A model generated the notes under the pieces. That model saw only the letters and a program-made list of their open reading frames with translations. It was not told the origin of the DNA and made no database searches. 64,000 nucleotides of DNA from Cystobasidium ongulense (taxonomy: Eukaryota; Basidiomycota; Cystobasidiomycetes; Cystobasidiales; Cystobasidiaceae), in NCBI GenBank assembly GCA_022835595.1, contig BQUP01000007.1:682001-746000 (forward strand), written 5' to 3'. Numbering within the stretch: the stretch's first letter is position 1; each line of letters opens with the position of its first letter. The position numbers were made by a program, and so were the translations under genes. This document shows, piece by piece, positions 11,612-25,674 of the stretch.

Positions 11612-12150
11612 CTTGACTTGAAGTGATGCAGTTGCTGACTGGGAATGTGACCTGCTGGCCAAAAAAAAAACACGACTCTCTGCGATAAGTGAGTAAGAAG
11701 CTCGGTCATTTAGCTTGCTTTCTCAGTGTAGATGGTCAGGCCGGAAGTGGAGAACGCGCTTCGTAATGACCTGCCTAATTAGACTGACGGAGTCCAGCGC
11801 ACGTCGTTGTGTTGGAGCAGCCAGTATGCAAGCCATACCCAGTCCTGTATGGCCATGGTGCTCCTGCTCGTTATCCTTGCCTTCCTTCATCCTGGCAAGC
11901 TCGCTCATCGTGTTCAAGCCTCGATCACGTAGTCCTGCTCCCACCATGCGAGGTTGCAAAGGTGCAGGTTGATGCAGTAACGCTGCTTCTTTCTTGCCCC
12001 ATTAGGCCATTGCTGCTCGGGGCTGCCTGTTTCGCGGAGGAAATATATTGGGCGAGAAGCAAGCCTGATCTCGCACTTCGCCGTCGCGTTCTGCAGAACT
12101 GAACGACGCTTTCTGCCTTACGAAACGAGAACAACAATTACATGGATCTA
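11612..12150. other. Intergenic, thiolase 3' flank / thioesterase promoter
   Basis: Lies between two genes on the - strand. A poly-A run at 11661-11670 reads as a poly-T tract before AG on the - strand and could belong to an unrecognised 5' intron of the thioesterase. No independent gene recognised. Confidence 0.45.
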
Positions 12151-13743
12151 CTACTGCTCATTAACAAACATAGCAGCTACTCCTAGACCGGTACCACAGC
12201 ACATCCTGTATTCAGCGAGGCATCATCAGTGAGTGGCGGCTAGCGCAAGACTTGCAGGATGATGCTTACGATACTACAAATGTCTTTGCGCCAGTTCTCT
12301 TAGCATGCGACAAAGCAGTAGCTACTTGACGTGCTCCAGTTGCGCCTGAAAGACGTGCTGTCAGCTTGCAACTCTGAGTGGTCTCCAAAGCGCAGACATA
12401 CCTAAAGGATGACCAAGAGCGATAGCTCCTCCATTTGGATTGACCTTAGCGTGGTCTAGTCCAAGATGATCAATGCAGAATAAGACTTGACTGGCGAATG
12501 CCTCATTGATCTCGAAGATATCGATAGCGTCCTTCGACACGCCAACCTTCTCCAACAACTTGGGAATAGCGTACGCCGGGCCAACGCCCATAACTCTAGC
12601 TGGGACACCTGTTTGTACTTGAGTGACATATTTTCCAATGATAGGCAGACCGAGCTTGTTGGCAACGCTTCTTCGAGCGAGAATAACGGCTGCAGCACCG
12701 TCTGTAAGTTGTGATGAATTTCCAGCCGTTGAAAGCCCGTCGGCGTAGAATACTGGCTTTAGCTTGCCAAGACTCTGAAGAAGAAGAAGTCAGATATACC
12801 TGCTTCAAGATCAGCTTAAGAAAGCCAGGAAGAACCCACCTCGGCCGTTGTGCCTGCTCTAACACCGTCATCCCGGTCGACCTTGATTGTCTTTCCATCT
12901 TTCTGAATGTACATAGGAATGATCTCCTCGTCGAAATTACCAGCTTTTTGTGCCTGTTCAGCTCTCTGGAATGATCTTGCTGCATACTGATCTAAAGCTT
13001 GACGCGTTTGACGGTAGCTGTAGTCCTTTTCAGCCCATTATCTCATTGAGGCAATCAAGAAAAGCAAGCTCACTCTTTTGAAACATTCTCTGAAGTATCA
13101 CCATTGCTCATCAGGCAGTCATTCGCCTCCTTGTCCTTGGTGACTTCCGGCGAGACCTAATGCCGACGAGTCTCAGCTTGTGTGGCAGTGTTAGCTCTTT
13201 TGGCGAAGCTCACCTTTTGATCTGGAGGTAGAGTGGGGGCGACATAATGATGAGACATGCTCTCAACACCTCCACCGATACCAATATCTATCTGACCAGC
13301 AGTGATCATATTGGCAACGGCAGTGATAGCTTGGAGACCACTGCTGCATTGTCGATTAACAGTAGAGGTGGTACATTTGATAGGGATACCAGCATGAAGC
13401 TGTGCCATTCTGCAGATGGTTGCACCTCCCTTGGGTGGAAGTACTGAGCCCATGCAGATATCCTCAATAAGTGAGGGATCAACGCCACCAGCGTCCAAAG
13501 TGCCTTTAAGCGCAGCCGACAGGATATCTTCGACCTGCAATTGTGCAAGTGGACCTTTGAAAGCTTTGGTACATGGTGTACGCTTGGCTGCGACTAGATG
13601 GTAAATAATCCATTAGCTTGCTTACTCGAGGTGTAGCTGTGTCCTTGGCACTTACCGATAACTACATCGTTGTCATTCTTCTGAAGATACGAGGGGCCAG
13701 GGTTGAGGTGGCTAGTAATGGAGGATAAGCGAGCTTGAGCCAT
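12151..13743 (-). CDS. POT1: Peroxisomal 3-ketoacyl-CoA thiolase
   Basis: Starts at ATG 13743 and ends at TAG 12151-12153, with about six exons and a product near 415 residues. The N-terminus MAQARLSSITSHLNPG carries a textbook PTS2 peroxisomal signal, R-L-x5-H-L. Thiolase motifs: NRQCSSGLQA (nucleophilic Cys), GGGVESMS, STAGNSSQLTDGAAAV, NEAFASQ, NPNGGAIALGHPLG (His) and, in the final exon, MCCGTGLG with the second catalytic Cys. It catalyses the last step of peroxisomal beta-oxidation, splitting 3-ketoacyl-CoA to acetyl-CoA and a shortened acyl-CoA. It is divergent from a 3-hydroxyacyl-CoA dehydrogenase, an enzyme type that makes its kind of substrate, across only 264 bp, which suggests co-regulation. 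The symbol follows the yeast orthologue. Confidence 0.93.
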
Positions 13744-14007
13744 TGTGTTGATGGATGCTATTAATGTGTAATGAGAGAAGAAGGAACAGAAACAAAACCG
13801 GTAAAGTGAATATACGAAGAAGCCGCCTTTTAAAGAGCCTCGTCGCTTTTAGTTAGGGTGAACCTCACCGGCAGCCGGCGCAAAGGATGGTAGCTCCGAA
13901 CGGTTTGTAGCGCTTTGACCTGTTCACGTTTAGATAAATAACAAGGAGTACCACAGTCTTCCTTATAGTTCCTTTATCCCTCAATCAATTGGTGCTTGCT
14001 CATTCCA
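13744..14007. promoter_or_regulatory. Bidirectional promoter, thiolase / HAD
   Basis: A 264-bp region between two divergent beta-oxidation-type genes. It holds a short palindrome, GGTGA-ACC-TCACC (13857-13869), roughly central. Shared control is inferred from position and related function. Confidence 0.6.
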
Positions 14008-15282
14008 ATGGCTACAAACGGAAACACACGATGGGTTCAGCCCAAGGACATTGAACGCCGGCCAGGTGAGGCGAAGACTGGGGCAGACTAGGAATTGAGC
14101 AACGACTGATTGAAGCACGTTATGCCAATCACAGTTGTCATCATTGGCGGTGGTCAGCTTGGCCGACGCATAGCTATCATGTGGGGTGCTAAAGGACGAC
14201 CTGTGGTTATATGCGAAAAGATGGCGCACGTGAGAGCGGATGCCGAATCATTCTACAAAGCCAGCATTGATGCGCAGGTAAATGAGCGAACGCCTTTGAT
14301 TAAATACAATAAACTGAACTTTACTCAATAACAGGTTGCTATTGTGCAAGGAAAAGCTGCTGGCCAACTTACACTTTCAGACGATGTGGCGGATGCACTT
14401 AAGAATGCTTGGCTAGTTATAGAAGCAATCCCCGAAAAGCTCTCAATTAAGCAAGATGTATTTGCTCTGTTGGAGAAGTTCGCTCCAGAAGATGCCATCT
14501 TGGCTTCCAATTCTTCATCTTTCAAGTCTCGAGAAATCGCCGAACATCTAAACACGGCTCACAGAGGTACGTCGAGACCGGCTATGGTTAGGGATAGCAA
14601 TGTGCCAGCTATCGGTCAGTGCAAGCAACGCTGATATTTTCAATCAGTCTGCAATATGCACTACTTCAACCCACCGGAGAAGTAAGCCAAGCAGCCACTC
14701 CTTCATTGACCACTCGCCGGCTGATACTTCAATGCAGCACTTGTATTGAAGTGATGACTTCAGGCAGCACTGAAAATGCTGTCATTGAGACTATCCTGGA
14801 ACAGGCGAGATTGCATGGGCAGCGACCGTTCCATGTTCTGAAGGAATCGAGTGGCTTTATCGAGTGAGTCGCCAGCTTGCTTCAAGATTTATGGAGAGAA
14901 GCTAATAGTCAACCTCCGCACCCTCAGGAACCGTGTATGGGCTGCAATCAAGCGCGAAGCTTTGATGGTGCTGGCTGAAGGCTGCTGTACGGTGGAATCG
15001 CTCGACGAGCTGTTCAAGGCGCACCTGCAGGCTGGGCGAGCGCCCTTCCGCTTTATGGATGAAGTCGGCTTGGACGTAGTTCTTGATATTGGTAAGTGAT
15101 TCGTGCTGCTGATGTGCTTCAACCGGTCTGACCTGTATATGCCTGTAGAGGAACATTATGCAGAAGAGAGGGAGGGCATTTCAGAAGCTCCACGCAAATT
15201 GCTGCGCGAGTACGTCAACAAGGGCTGGCTCGGTCGCAAGACTGGTCGAGGTTTTTATGAATACCCTTCTGCGAGTCTGTAG
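14008..15282 (+). CDS. 3-hydroxyacyl-CoA dehydrogenase (HAD family)
   Basis: Starts at ATG 14008 (MATNGNTRWVQPKD) and ends at TAG 15280-15282, with about six exons and a product near 320 residues. N-terminal Rossmann motif VVIIGGGQLGRRIAIMWG; the usual GAGxMG reads GGGQLG here. Next come SDDVADALKNAWLVIEAIPE, SNSSSF, MHYFNPPE (catalytic His) and IEVMTSGST (partner Glu). The C-terminal helical domain includes GFIENRVWAAIKREALMVLAEG and GWLGRKTGRGFYEYP. The protein should oxidise L-3-hydroxyacyl-CoA (or 3-hydroxybutyryl-CoA) with NAD. It ends ...SASL, only weakly like a PTS1, so its compartment is unclear. Its promoter is shared with the peroxisomal thiolase. Confidence 0.88.
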
Positions 15283-15382
15283 CTGTATATAGGAATGCAA
15301 AAACATCATTGACGTCGGTTGTGCGGATCCAAACGTAGTTGCCGCTTCTTGACTCTTCACCAGGTTTATCGCCACTTGCAAG

Positions 15383-17524
15383 ATGGACAAGGAACAAGGC
15401 TTTGCAGCTGACTTCGGGTCGCAGAGGCACTCCAAGACACCTTACAAGAACATAGCAAAGGCTGTACTGTCGCTGGCTGCTCTGCTATCTGCCGGAGTGT
15501 ACCAATACGCGGATATTCTAGCCCGATCACCTGCCTGGGGACGTGAAGACATACTTAAAGTAGCCAGCAAGCAGTGGAACCCTCAATGCCCTGTACAGCC
15601 TGAGCCTATCGTACCTCGAAATGCTTTCAGTCTATCTGACACTTTTAGAGATGAGGCTGCGGAGCGTCTGGCTCAAGCTGTGCGGATTCCGACTGTTTCC
15701 TACGATGATAATGGAGCGATAGGCGAAGATGTGAGTAGACGGCAGTGCTATGGTGGTGGCTCTAGCTGAATGCTTTGGTGGGACAGCCACGATGGGATGT
15801 GTTCTACGACTTTCACAAATGGCTTTTCGAGGCGTATCCCGGCGTTTTCAAGCACGAATCCGTCAACGTTACAATCGTCAACAAACTTGCAATACTTACA
15901 ACCGTCAATGGTTCTGATCCTACCTTGAAACCTCTTCTACTCATGAGTCACTTCGACGTTGTACCTGCTCCGAAGGAAACTTATTCGCGCTGGACCTACC
16001 CGCCTTTCTCAGGCACCATCGACGAAGAGAGGAAATTCGTCTACGGAAGAGGTGCTTCTGACTGCAAGGATCTTATGACTGCTCAGTACGAAGCTTTGAC
16101 TCTTCTGTTGGAGTCAGGCTTTCAGCCAAAGCGGACCATCATCCTCGCACATGGCAATGATGAGGAAACGACCGGGCAAAATGGTGCTCGCAAGCTAGCA
16201 CCTTACATCGAGAGTCTGTATGGCAAAGATTCGATACTCATGGTGGTAGACGAAGGCGATTCCAGCGAAAGACTCTTTGGAACGGCTTTCGCTCTACCCG
16301 GTACAGCAGAGAAGGGATACTTAGACGTCGAGGTATCAGTTGGAGTCAAAGGAGGGCATTCATCGGTACCACCGCGTCATACTGGAATAGGCATTGCTGC
16401 GGAAGCTATTCAAGCTATAGAAGCACACTCAATGGATAGAGACTTTATGTCTGCTTTCCGAACTGAAGACGATCCTGTTCTTCAATTCTTAGTCTGTGCG
16501 GCGGAACATGCTAAAGACTTCCCAAAGTCCTGGTCCAGGTTGGTTAAGAAACGCAACTGGGCAAGTTTAGCGAAGAAGTTCTCCGAGTATAAACCAGAGA
16601 TGAAAGGCAAGCCTGACGTTCGCGTTCCTTGCGGAAGAGAAGCTTAGCTTATTGTCGACCTTGTTCTTACAGCTTTAATTAGCACAACTTCGGCTATCGA
16701 TGTCATCAGTGGCGGTCAAAAAGTCAATGCTCTGCCTGAACTCGTCACATTCATTGTGTAGGTCGCCCTAGTAATGGGTGAGATTACCAATTGCTGCTGA
16801 CTCGCAATCTCTTTTTCAGAAATCACCGCATTTCGTTCTCTTCGTCTGTGGCAACTGTACAGCAACATATAGCCAAAATCGTCAAGCCCATTGCGAAGAA
16901 GTACAACCTCACTCTTTCCTCATTTGATCCACTTACGAATGGAACAACATTCAATGGCAATGGCTACATTCAACTTTCGATATTCGAGGGCGCCCTAGAG
17001 CCCGCACCACATACGCCGACTTCTGGCGCTGTGTGGGATCTCTTCGCTGGCTCAGCAAGGCATGCATTAAAGGATGAGAAGCATGACAATGTGCCCTATG
17101 TCATTAGTCCTTTCGCTTCTACCGGTAGGTCAAGGCTCTGCATCGGAACGGTGTTCGCTGTATGAAGCCTAAGTTGGTATATTCACAGGCAATACCGACA
17201 CAGCATCTTATTGGAATTTGACAAGGAACATCTTCCGCTTTGTTGGTGGACCGGCTGAAGAGTATGAAGGAAACGAGCACAGTAGGTCTCCTGGACTGAA
17301 TGCGAAGAGATCTTCGTCGCTGATTAGACGAACTGTGACTCTACAGCCGTTGACGAGAAAGTCAGCATCTCGGGTCACATGAAGGTCATAGAGTGGATTC
17401 ACACTCTCATTCAGAATGCAGTAAGCTTGAGGAATCTCGCTTTATGTAGAACCTGGGCTAATAGATCTGACTATGTCATCAGGACTCTTTCGAAACTCGA
17501 TCTTCTACTACAGGAACTAGATAG
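15383..17524 (+). CDS. CPS1: Vacuolar carboxypeptidase S (M20 peptidase)
   Basis: Starts at ATG 15383, only 100 bp after the preceding gene, and ends at TAG 17522-17524, with about seven exons. A cytoplasmic N-terminus (MDKEQGFAADFG) precedes one membrane anchor, AKAVLSLAALLSAGVYQY, as in yeast Cps1. M20 zinc-site motifs are intact: MSHFDVVP (His, Asp), GRGASDCK (bridging Asp), HGNDEETTG (Glu-Glu), VDEGD and, near the end, PFASTGNTDTASYW. GVKGGHSSVPP is the dimerisation-domain signature. The product should be a di-zinc exopeptidase that reaches the vacuole membrane-bound and is cleaved free there. The last intron junction gives ...IQNADSFE plus a short tail. Confidence 0.9.
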
Positions 17525-18004
17525 GTTCATTACGAGTTCTTCGATATACTTCGTGCAGGTCTCGTCCAACCATGGGACAGCAAGTATAGGGTCCAACTTC
17601 TTGTCAGATCCTTGTTTGTGGAGCAAATCTACCCGATCATAGCCGACAGTAAAAGAACTAGTTGCAGCAACTTTAACCAAGAGACCGAAAGAGCGGGGTC
17701 CCGCAATGACAGTAGAGCAAGGCGGCTGAGGATCGTTTGAAAGAGGGCTACATAGCTCAGAGGCGGTATAGGTCATTGTAAAGATAAGGCGAATGCGTGC
17801 ATGCTCTGCTGTTTCCTGCTTATCGTTTGCGTAATAATGCATGCGAGCGATTACCACAAAGCTTATTTGGCGCCCTGCACGTATGCAGCTGCTTCTCCCG
17901 ACGCTCTTCTTTCGCCTTGTTCGGACTCGCAATAGCCGTGCGAGCGTCTTCACGTGAATAGTACAAGCAGGACAGATACGAGCCACGGCGACTCGCACAG
18001 TGGC
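17525..18004. other. Intergenic, promoter of Spt23/Mga2-like gene
   Basis: Lies between carboxypeptidase S and the large regulator. An open frame with no ATG runs from 17954 into the next gene, so translation could start slightly upstream only by a non-ATG codon. No other feature seen. Confidence 0.45.
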
Positions 18005-21000
18005 ATGTCGTTCACCTGGGGCGGGCAGCCAGACGAGGGAGAGTCGCCCGCCTCGAGCGGCTCAGGTGCAACAAATGACGGCGAAGGACGTGGCTTCTGG
18101 CTGGGTGGAGGGGCTAGCGACCGTTCAGAGGATGACTTAGACGGTGGATATGGCCTGTTCAGCCCCGGCTATGCTGGGTATTCGAATGCTGGACCGGGAG
18201 AAGCGCTGTCTATGGACTTCTGGAACACTGAGGACATCAAGCCTGCGCATCTAGGTGGACAGCTCGCAGGCACCAGCGACAGCACTGGCAACACAAATAC
18301 CTTCACTGGTAGCCAAGGTACTTCCTACGAAGATCCGCTATTGAAAGCTAGGAAGGAAATGCTCTTGGGAAGCTCGCCAAATGCAATGGAGACCTTCGAT
18401 GATCTTGCAGGATTCGGGTCAGGGTGAGTGGACGAAGCTGCTTGTGTGGACTGGTGCAAAGGCTGATAGGACGTCGTCGCACGCCATGATGGTTCCAACA
18501 GCACCGCACCCCCAAACCAAGCAAACCACGTCTTCAATCCGTCGAGCAATGCGAACAATGTCTTTGGACTTTACGCGGGCGCTCAGAACCAGAACAACAC
18601 GCCGCAAGGGCTGAATCCCAACACACTCTTCGGAAGTGCACCCTCGTCAGTGTTTGCATCACCTTCCTCGTCGTCAACTGGCGGCGTAAATCTGCAGGAC
18701 CTCTTTGGAGGCCAACCGCCGTCTTCGTCGTTTCCTGCCAGCATAATCGGAGGGCAGCAGCAAGCTCAGCTTGCAGGACATATGCAACAGCAGCAGCAAC
18801 AGCCGCTATCCACGACAACGTCAGGCACTTCCTCGTTGCTCTCGCCGCAGTCCTTCTTCCAGCAGCTGTCGTTTTCATCGGGCACGAGCGATCCGACCAA
18901 CTCGAGCAGCTCGCGAGACTCTTCCATCGACCCTCCCGGTACAGCAAAACGGGCGAGCGCGAGTGCCAGTGATACAGGAAATTACACACAAGCCTCATCT
19001 ACGCACACCGCGACTCCGAGTCCGAACAACCAGGGAACCTCTTCCGCTTCCACTACCCGCATAAGTACCGCAGCAAACTCGCCACCTACGCAAAACCCAG
19101 GACTTCGTCAATCAAAATCTGGTTCTTCGCTCGCCAGTCAAGGTGACCGAAGCTTTCAGATGACTGCCTCACATAGTCATAACGGAACGAACATGCTCGC
19201 TATGCCGGACAAAGTTTCGCAACAGCAGGCAGCAGAGACGACAGGTGTTGTCAAACATGTGACGCGAGATTCCATGATTCGGGCACAAGATGGAACATCA
19301 CTCTGTCAACTCCTGGTTCTGGGCCTACCGGACGAAGGAGCGCGAAGTAGAGTCGAAACGCAAGTCAAGGTTGGCTTGATCCTTTTGCGGCCCAAAGCAA
19401 ACATCACCAACCAGACTGCGATGAACTACAAAGATGCGAAAGGTGCACTTCTTCCTAGCGCCAACGACCATTTCGATAAAGTAGGATTGTGGAAGTACCT
19501 CGCTCTACCAGCCGTTTCGAGCGTGAAAAGGAGAGCACGAAAGCATTTCAAAGCGAGTATACCACCCGAAGATACCCTTTTTGCCGATATCAAAGTCGTC
19601 TCGGCGTCAAATCCTTCCAGAGAGATTGCAATTTGTCAGAATTGTCAGCAGAGAGAGGTCAAGCGCCAGCAGCGCAAGACGCAGAACAGGAGCAAGCCTT
19701 CTGGCGACATTGATTCAGGCAAAGAGGATGAAGAAGGTATGACTGAGAATGATCTCGCGAAACGCAAGGTGAGCACATTCTGACGAAACGAATGCTCTGC
19801 TGAATAATTGCATCGGTGCTAAGAAATATACATGCCATTGCCTGCACAGATCGTCTTGTTCAATTGTGGTCAATACCTGGAATTCAATAATGGAGAAACT
19901 GTTATACCAACACGCATCACATGCTACTGCCGACATCACAAAGAGAAATACGGCTTCACCGTAACATACACACTTACGGATCATCTTGGCCAAGTGGTCG
20001 CAACCGCGATGTCACCGCCAATCTTCCTCACAGACGACCATAAAGCCAAGCCTACAAAGCCAGAGAATATTGATCTAAACCACATTACATCGCTTGCAAG
20101 AGTTGCGAATGGACCGCACGGTACTGCTTCTCAGCGCAATAGTGCTTGGAACTCTGCTGCTTCTTCAATGCCAAGTTCCGCTGCAAGTTCGCAAGCCTCG
20201 TCAGTCGCCAGTTCCGCGGTGCCATCACGGTCGAACAGTGTTGAAAATCTAGAGGAACTACACCACAGCTCGAGTCAAACTTCCCGAACGCGGAAAGAGC
20301 GATCGTCGAAGCCATACAACCTCGATAGTCGGCCGAACAAACCCAAGAAGAATAGCAGTCTCAATAGACTGAATAGCTTCACAATGACTCCTCTCAATCT
20401 TTCAGCGCCGGGAAGCCCTCGTCTAGCTGGACCTTCTCCCCTCACTTCTACATCTCAGTTGCCGACAGAGTACCTGGCGAATAGTGTGGCACCACTGCAC
20501 TCGTTCAGTGACATGCTACAGACTTCGACAGCAGAAGCTTCAAATCTCAATGCCATGGCGAACGATCATCAGAGTCCTATTTCGAGCTTGTCTGCACCTT
20601 CCACCCCTGGTGCGACAAGCCTGGAGTCTTACTCTACTTCTCTACCTTCTCAAGGTGGCTTTCAATTCGCCGGTCCGGGCAGTATGACCTCCAACTCAGA
20701 CGAGTTCGTTTCCGCTGGCTCAAGGTCGGTCGAGCAGAGCCCACTATATCCAAACATGGCGCCATTACCACAGCTACAGCAATCAAATCTTAGTCAACAC
20801 CTCGCATCTCTGAACATGGTCAATCCCGCGAATGGCCAATCTCAACAGCCACGTCCTCGCATAAGCCGCATCATACCAAACGAGGGACCAACACATGGTG
20901 AGTGGTATGCTGGCGATGCGTCTGCTGTCCAAAGACTGACGTTCTATGTCTTGCTTTCTGCAGGAGGCACTGAGGTTATCATTCTCGGCGATAACTTTAC

Positions 21001-22783
21001 TGCAGGACTCGAAGTAACTTTTGGCGAGACGCCTGCCGTATCGGCCCAAGCATGGGGTGGGAACACCTTAGTCTGCGTGTTACCTCCATCGCCTTCACCA
21101 GGACCGGTGGTCGTAGCGTTTAAGAATATACCGATAGCAGTCAACGACAACTCCGGCTTGCAACTGTTCACCTACGTTGATACAAGCGATAAAGCACTTA
21201 TGGAACTAGCTCTACAAGTCGTGGGCATGAAAATGTCAGGTGGCCGAATTGAAGATGCGCGCAACGTAGCTAGGCGGATTATAGGCGCTGGCAGTGAAGG
21301 AGGAAATTCGGGATTCTTGCAAGGCGGACTCCCTACACAACAAGCAAACATCGCTCTTCCTCAAGGCAATGCTGGAGGAGCCGGTCAATTCTTCGCTTTG
21401 AACGCTGGTGGCCAGACACGCGACTTTCAGGCTATGATCATGAAGGTACTCGCCATGCTGGATGTCGATTATTCGGAATCTTCTCCGCATTTGCCAGCCA
21501 ATCCCGTAGACCACGTCAATGATCAAAGGCATACGTTGTTACACCTGGCGGCGGTACTCGGCTTTCATCGGTTGGTATCATGGCTCATCGAGCGCGATGC
21601 CTCACTTGATATGCAAGACAAGCATGGCTATACTGCACTCCATCTCGCAGCACTGTGCGGTCGAGTCACTATCACCCGTCTTTTGTTACAAGCTGGAGCT
21701 CTGCACGACGTAGCGAATCAAGCTGGTCAGACTCCAGTGGACATTGCTCGAGAACGTGAACAAATTGATGTTGAAGCACTCTTTACACGACATACACCGT
21801 CAAGGTCCGCTTCTTGTGTATCACTGCCTCGCGAAGAAGAACACGACGAGGGCGAGAACTGGTCTCCGCCAGCAAAGACGCCGCGATCTCCAGGGTCTCG
21901 ACAGCTGTTCACTCTCGAATCCAGAAACTCCTCGCAATATGACAGCGACAGTGATAGCGACTGGAGTCAGGATGACGAAGGGCATCTCGCATCCGAATCG
22001 GAGCTGGAGAGTCACATCACAAGGTTATCCAGGAATGCCTCCGCCACGTCCTTCTCGATGGAGCGTAGCTTCAGCACTTCCGATTCCAGTAAGAGCTCTG
22101 AGAAATCGAAAATCAAGTCCAAGTCTTCGAAGCGAGGGTCTCCTCATGCGACTGTACAGATGCTTGAAGATCCCAACTCGACTTTGAAATCGCCTTCAGT
22201 GTGGAGATCACGCATATCTGCCTCGCGAATAGCAAGCAGATTCTCCCAACTCAAGCTGCCTACACCACCGAGTTTACATAGCTGGAGAGGGATTGCTTCG
22301 GCTGCTATGTCGAGTTCGCCTTCTGCCGCATCCGTTTCACTATCCTCGCTCGCTTCATCGCCGGCAACCGCACCAGAGTCAGAAGCAGAGACGACAAATT
22401 GGCCAGCTTCGCTTTTGTATGGTATGCATCTGCCTTCTGGTAAGAGTGATAATTCTGGGGTTAGAGCTAGTCTGGGAAGGAGACTTGGTTATTCAATTGA
22501 TCATATCACGGAAGACGCGCTCAGGTCCTACTCGTATCATGCGCAGAAATATGGAGGAACGTTACGGAAGGATAAGATGTGAGTTGCGGTCTATATTTAT
22601 GCTCTACATGTGCGAACAGGACTGACTCTGAGTCACAACTGCAGGTTATACTTTTTCTGGCTCCCTCTTTTCCTAATAGCTATGATCTGGATATATTGCC
22701 AAGCTTCTGCTTTCATCTCAAGTACTCTAGGGGTCTTTAAGGAAACCATCGTGTCTCATGTACCAGAATTGAGAACTGTCTGA
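18005..22783 (+). CDS. Spt23/Mga2-like membrane-bound transcription factor
   Basis: Starts at ATG 18005 (MSFTWGGQPDEGE) and ends at TGA 22781-22783, with five exons and about 1500 residues. After a low-complexity Ser/Gln-rich N-terminus comes the conserved Spt23/Mga2 region (HVTRDSMIRAQDGTSLCQLL ... IVLFNCGQYLEFNNGETVIP, then ITCYCRHHKEKYGF). Next is an IPT/TIG domain rebuilt across the intron 20898-20964 (IIPNEGPTHGGTEVIILGDNF). Two ankyrin repeats follow around 21530-21760 (HTLLHLAAVLGFHRLVSWL; YTALHLAALCGRVTITRLLL). A Ser/acidic stretch leads to a single C-terminal membrane helix in the last exon (YFFWLPLFLIAMIWIYC). In yeast such proteins sit in the ER membrane, sense fatty-acid saturation and are released by ubiquitin-proteasome processing to induce the OLE1 desaturase. 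The same domain order supports that role here. Confidence 0.92.
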
Positions 22784-23048
22784 ATTAATGCACCGACAAG
22801 GAAAAATGGAGAGTAATCATCAATTGTAATTAGCTTCCGTTAGAGGCATAAACGCACGATATGTATCCTACCAATGTCACAAATATAATACAAATGCACA
22901 ACTTCAATATCCGCAAAACGTACTGGCAAGTCTGAAGATTGGACGATTCAAGCGTGTCATCTTACCAAGTTCAGGTTTTGTAAGCCAGCCGAATGCGATA
23001 GAGCTATGATACATGTTGATACAGGAGCATTGTACGAGGAAATACTAA

Positions 23049-24712
<1,664 letters not shown>

Positions 24713-25674
24713 GCTACTGAGGGTGTGCGACTTCGCAATGTAACAAATGTACCGAAGTAAAGCTGTATTCGTCCACAAATACGGCAAAATGTGACACACG
24801 GCTTTACGCAAGGGTGGCGAAAGGCGAAAATGGTATATACCCGCAGCCAGCATACTAACCTATGCACCAGTGCGTACAGCTCAGTAGCTTGTAGCCCATG
24901 CCTTGTACAGGCCTAGTCTAGGATTCTGTCACTTCCAACAGATCGATGACACTTATGAATGGAATGGAAGCTGAAGTTACGACAGGCAAAGATAACTATA
25001 CTACACCGGGAGGACCTAATACTTCTACTTACACTGATACTGAAAGCGCTGCACTGATGCTGATCCCGTTGTGTAATGAGGGAAATAATCAAAGTGTCCG
25101 TGTATGCAGAGTGTGATGGATGAAATGTGTAGGGATGTGTGGAGAAAGAGCCAGCGAGCTTGCGTCGTTTGATGAGGGTTTGATACCTGACACAAGAAGA
25201 CTTCGAGGCGTTTTGGAATGTCGCTCAAGATAAAGCAGGCGAGACGGTGTACTGCATCCCATAATTGACCCTTTTTTGAATGGGAGAACCAAAATTTGTG
25301 TCTGGAGAGCTCTCCAGAAGCGGGAGGGTAGGTTATGATACATTTGTGATTTGTTTGTCTCGATTGGTTTGGTAGAATACTTTGATGCCCGAGTGCCTCA
25401 GAAAATGCTGGTGCACGGAGATGTGTGTGTGTGTCCAGTTTCTATCTGACTTGGACTCGGGCCAAAGCGTAGATTTTGCCGTAGTCAAGACAGGCAATGG
25501 GTACGCGGGTGCAGTCGTAAATATGATTGTGAGTCTTGCATTCTAGAGGACTCAGTTGAACGTAAAAAGAGGGGGAGAAGAAGAAGGTGGGTCGGAGAGT
25601 GGATCTTGATAAGGTAAAGGACGCTTGACCGTTGGAGAGCGAAGCATTATTGATTCCCTTCGATTGTTCCAGTC
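24713..25674. other. Intergenic, MetAP2 promoter / sulfatase 3' flank
   Basis: Contains a short TG microsatellite near 25422-25434 and small open frames without domains. The half next to 24713 should carry the MetAP2 promoter. Nothing else recognised. Confidence 0.45.

Noticed and set aside
17954-18004. Upstream in-frame extension of the Spt23/Mga2-like gene
   Set aside because: It would need a GTG start; the ATG at 18005 begins the first convincing N-terminus.
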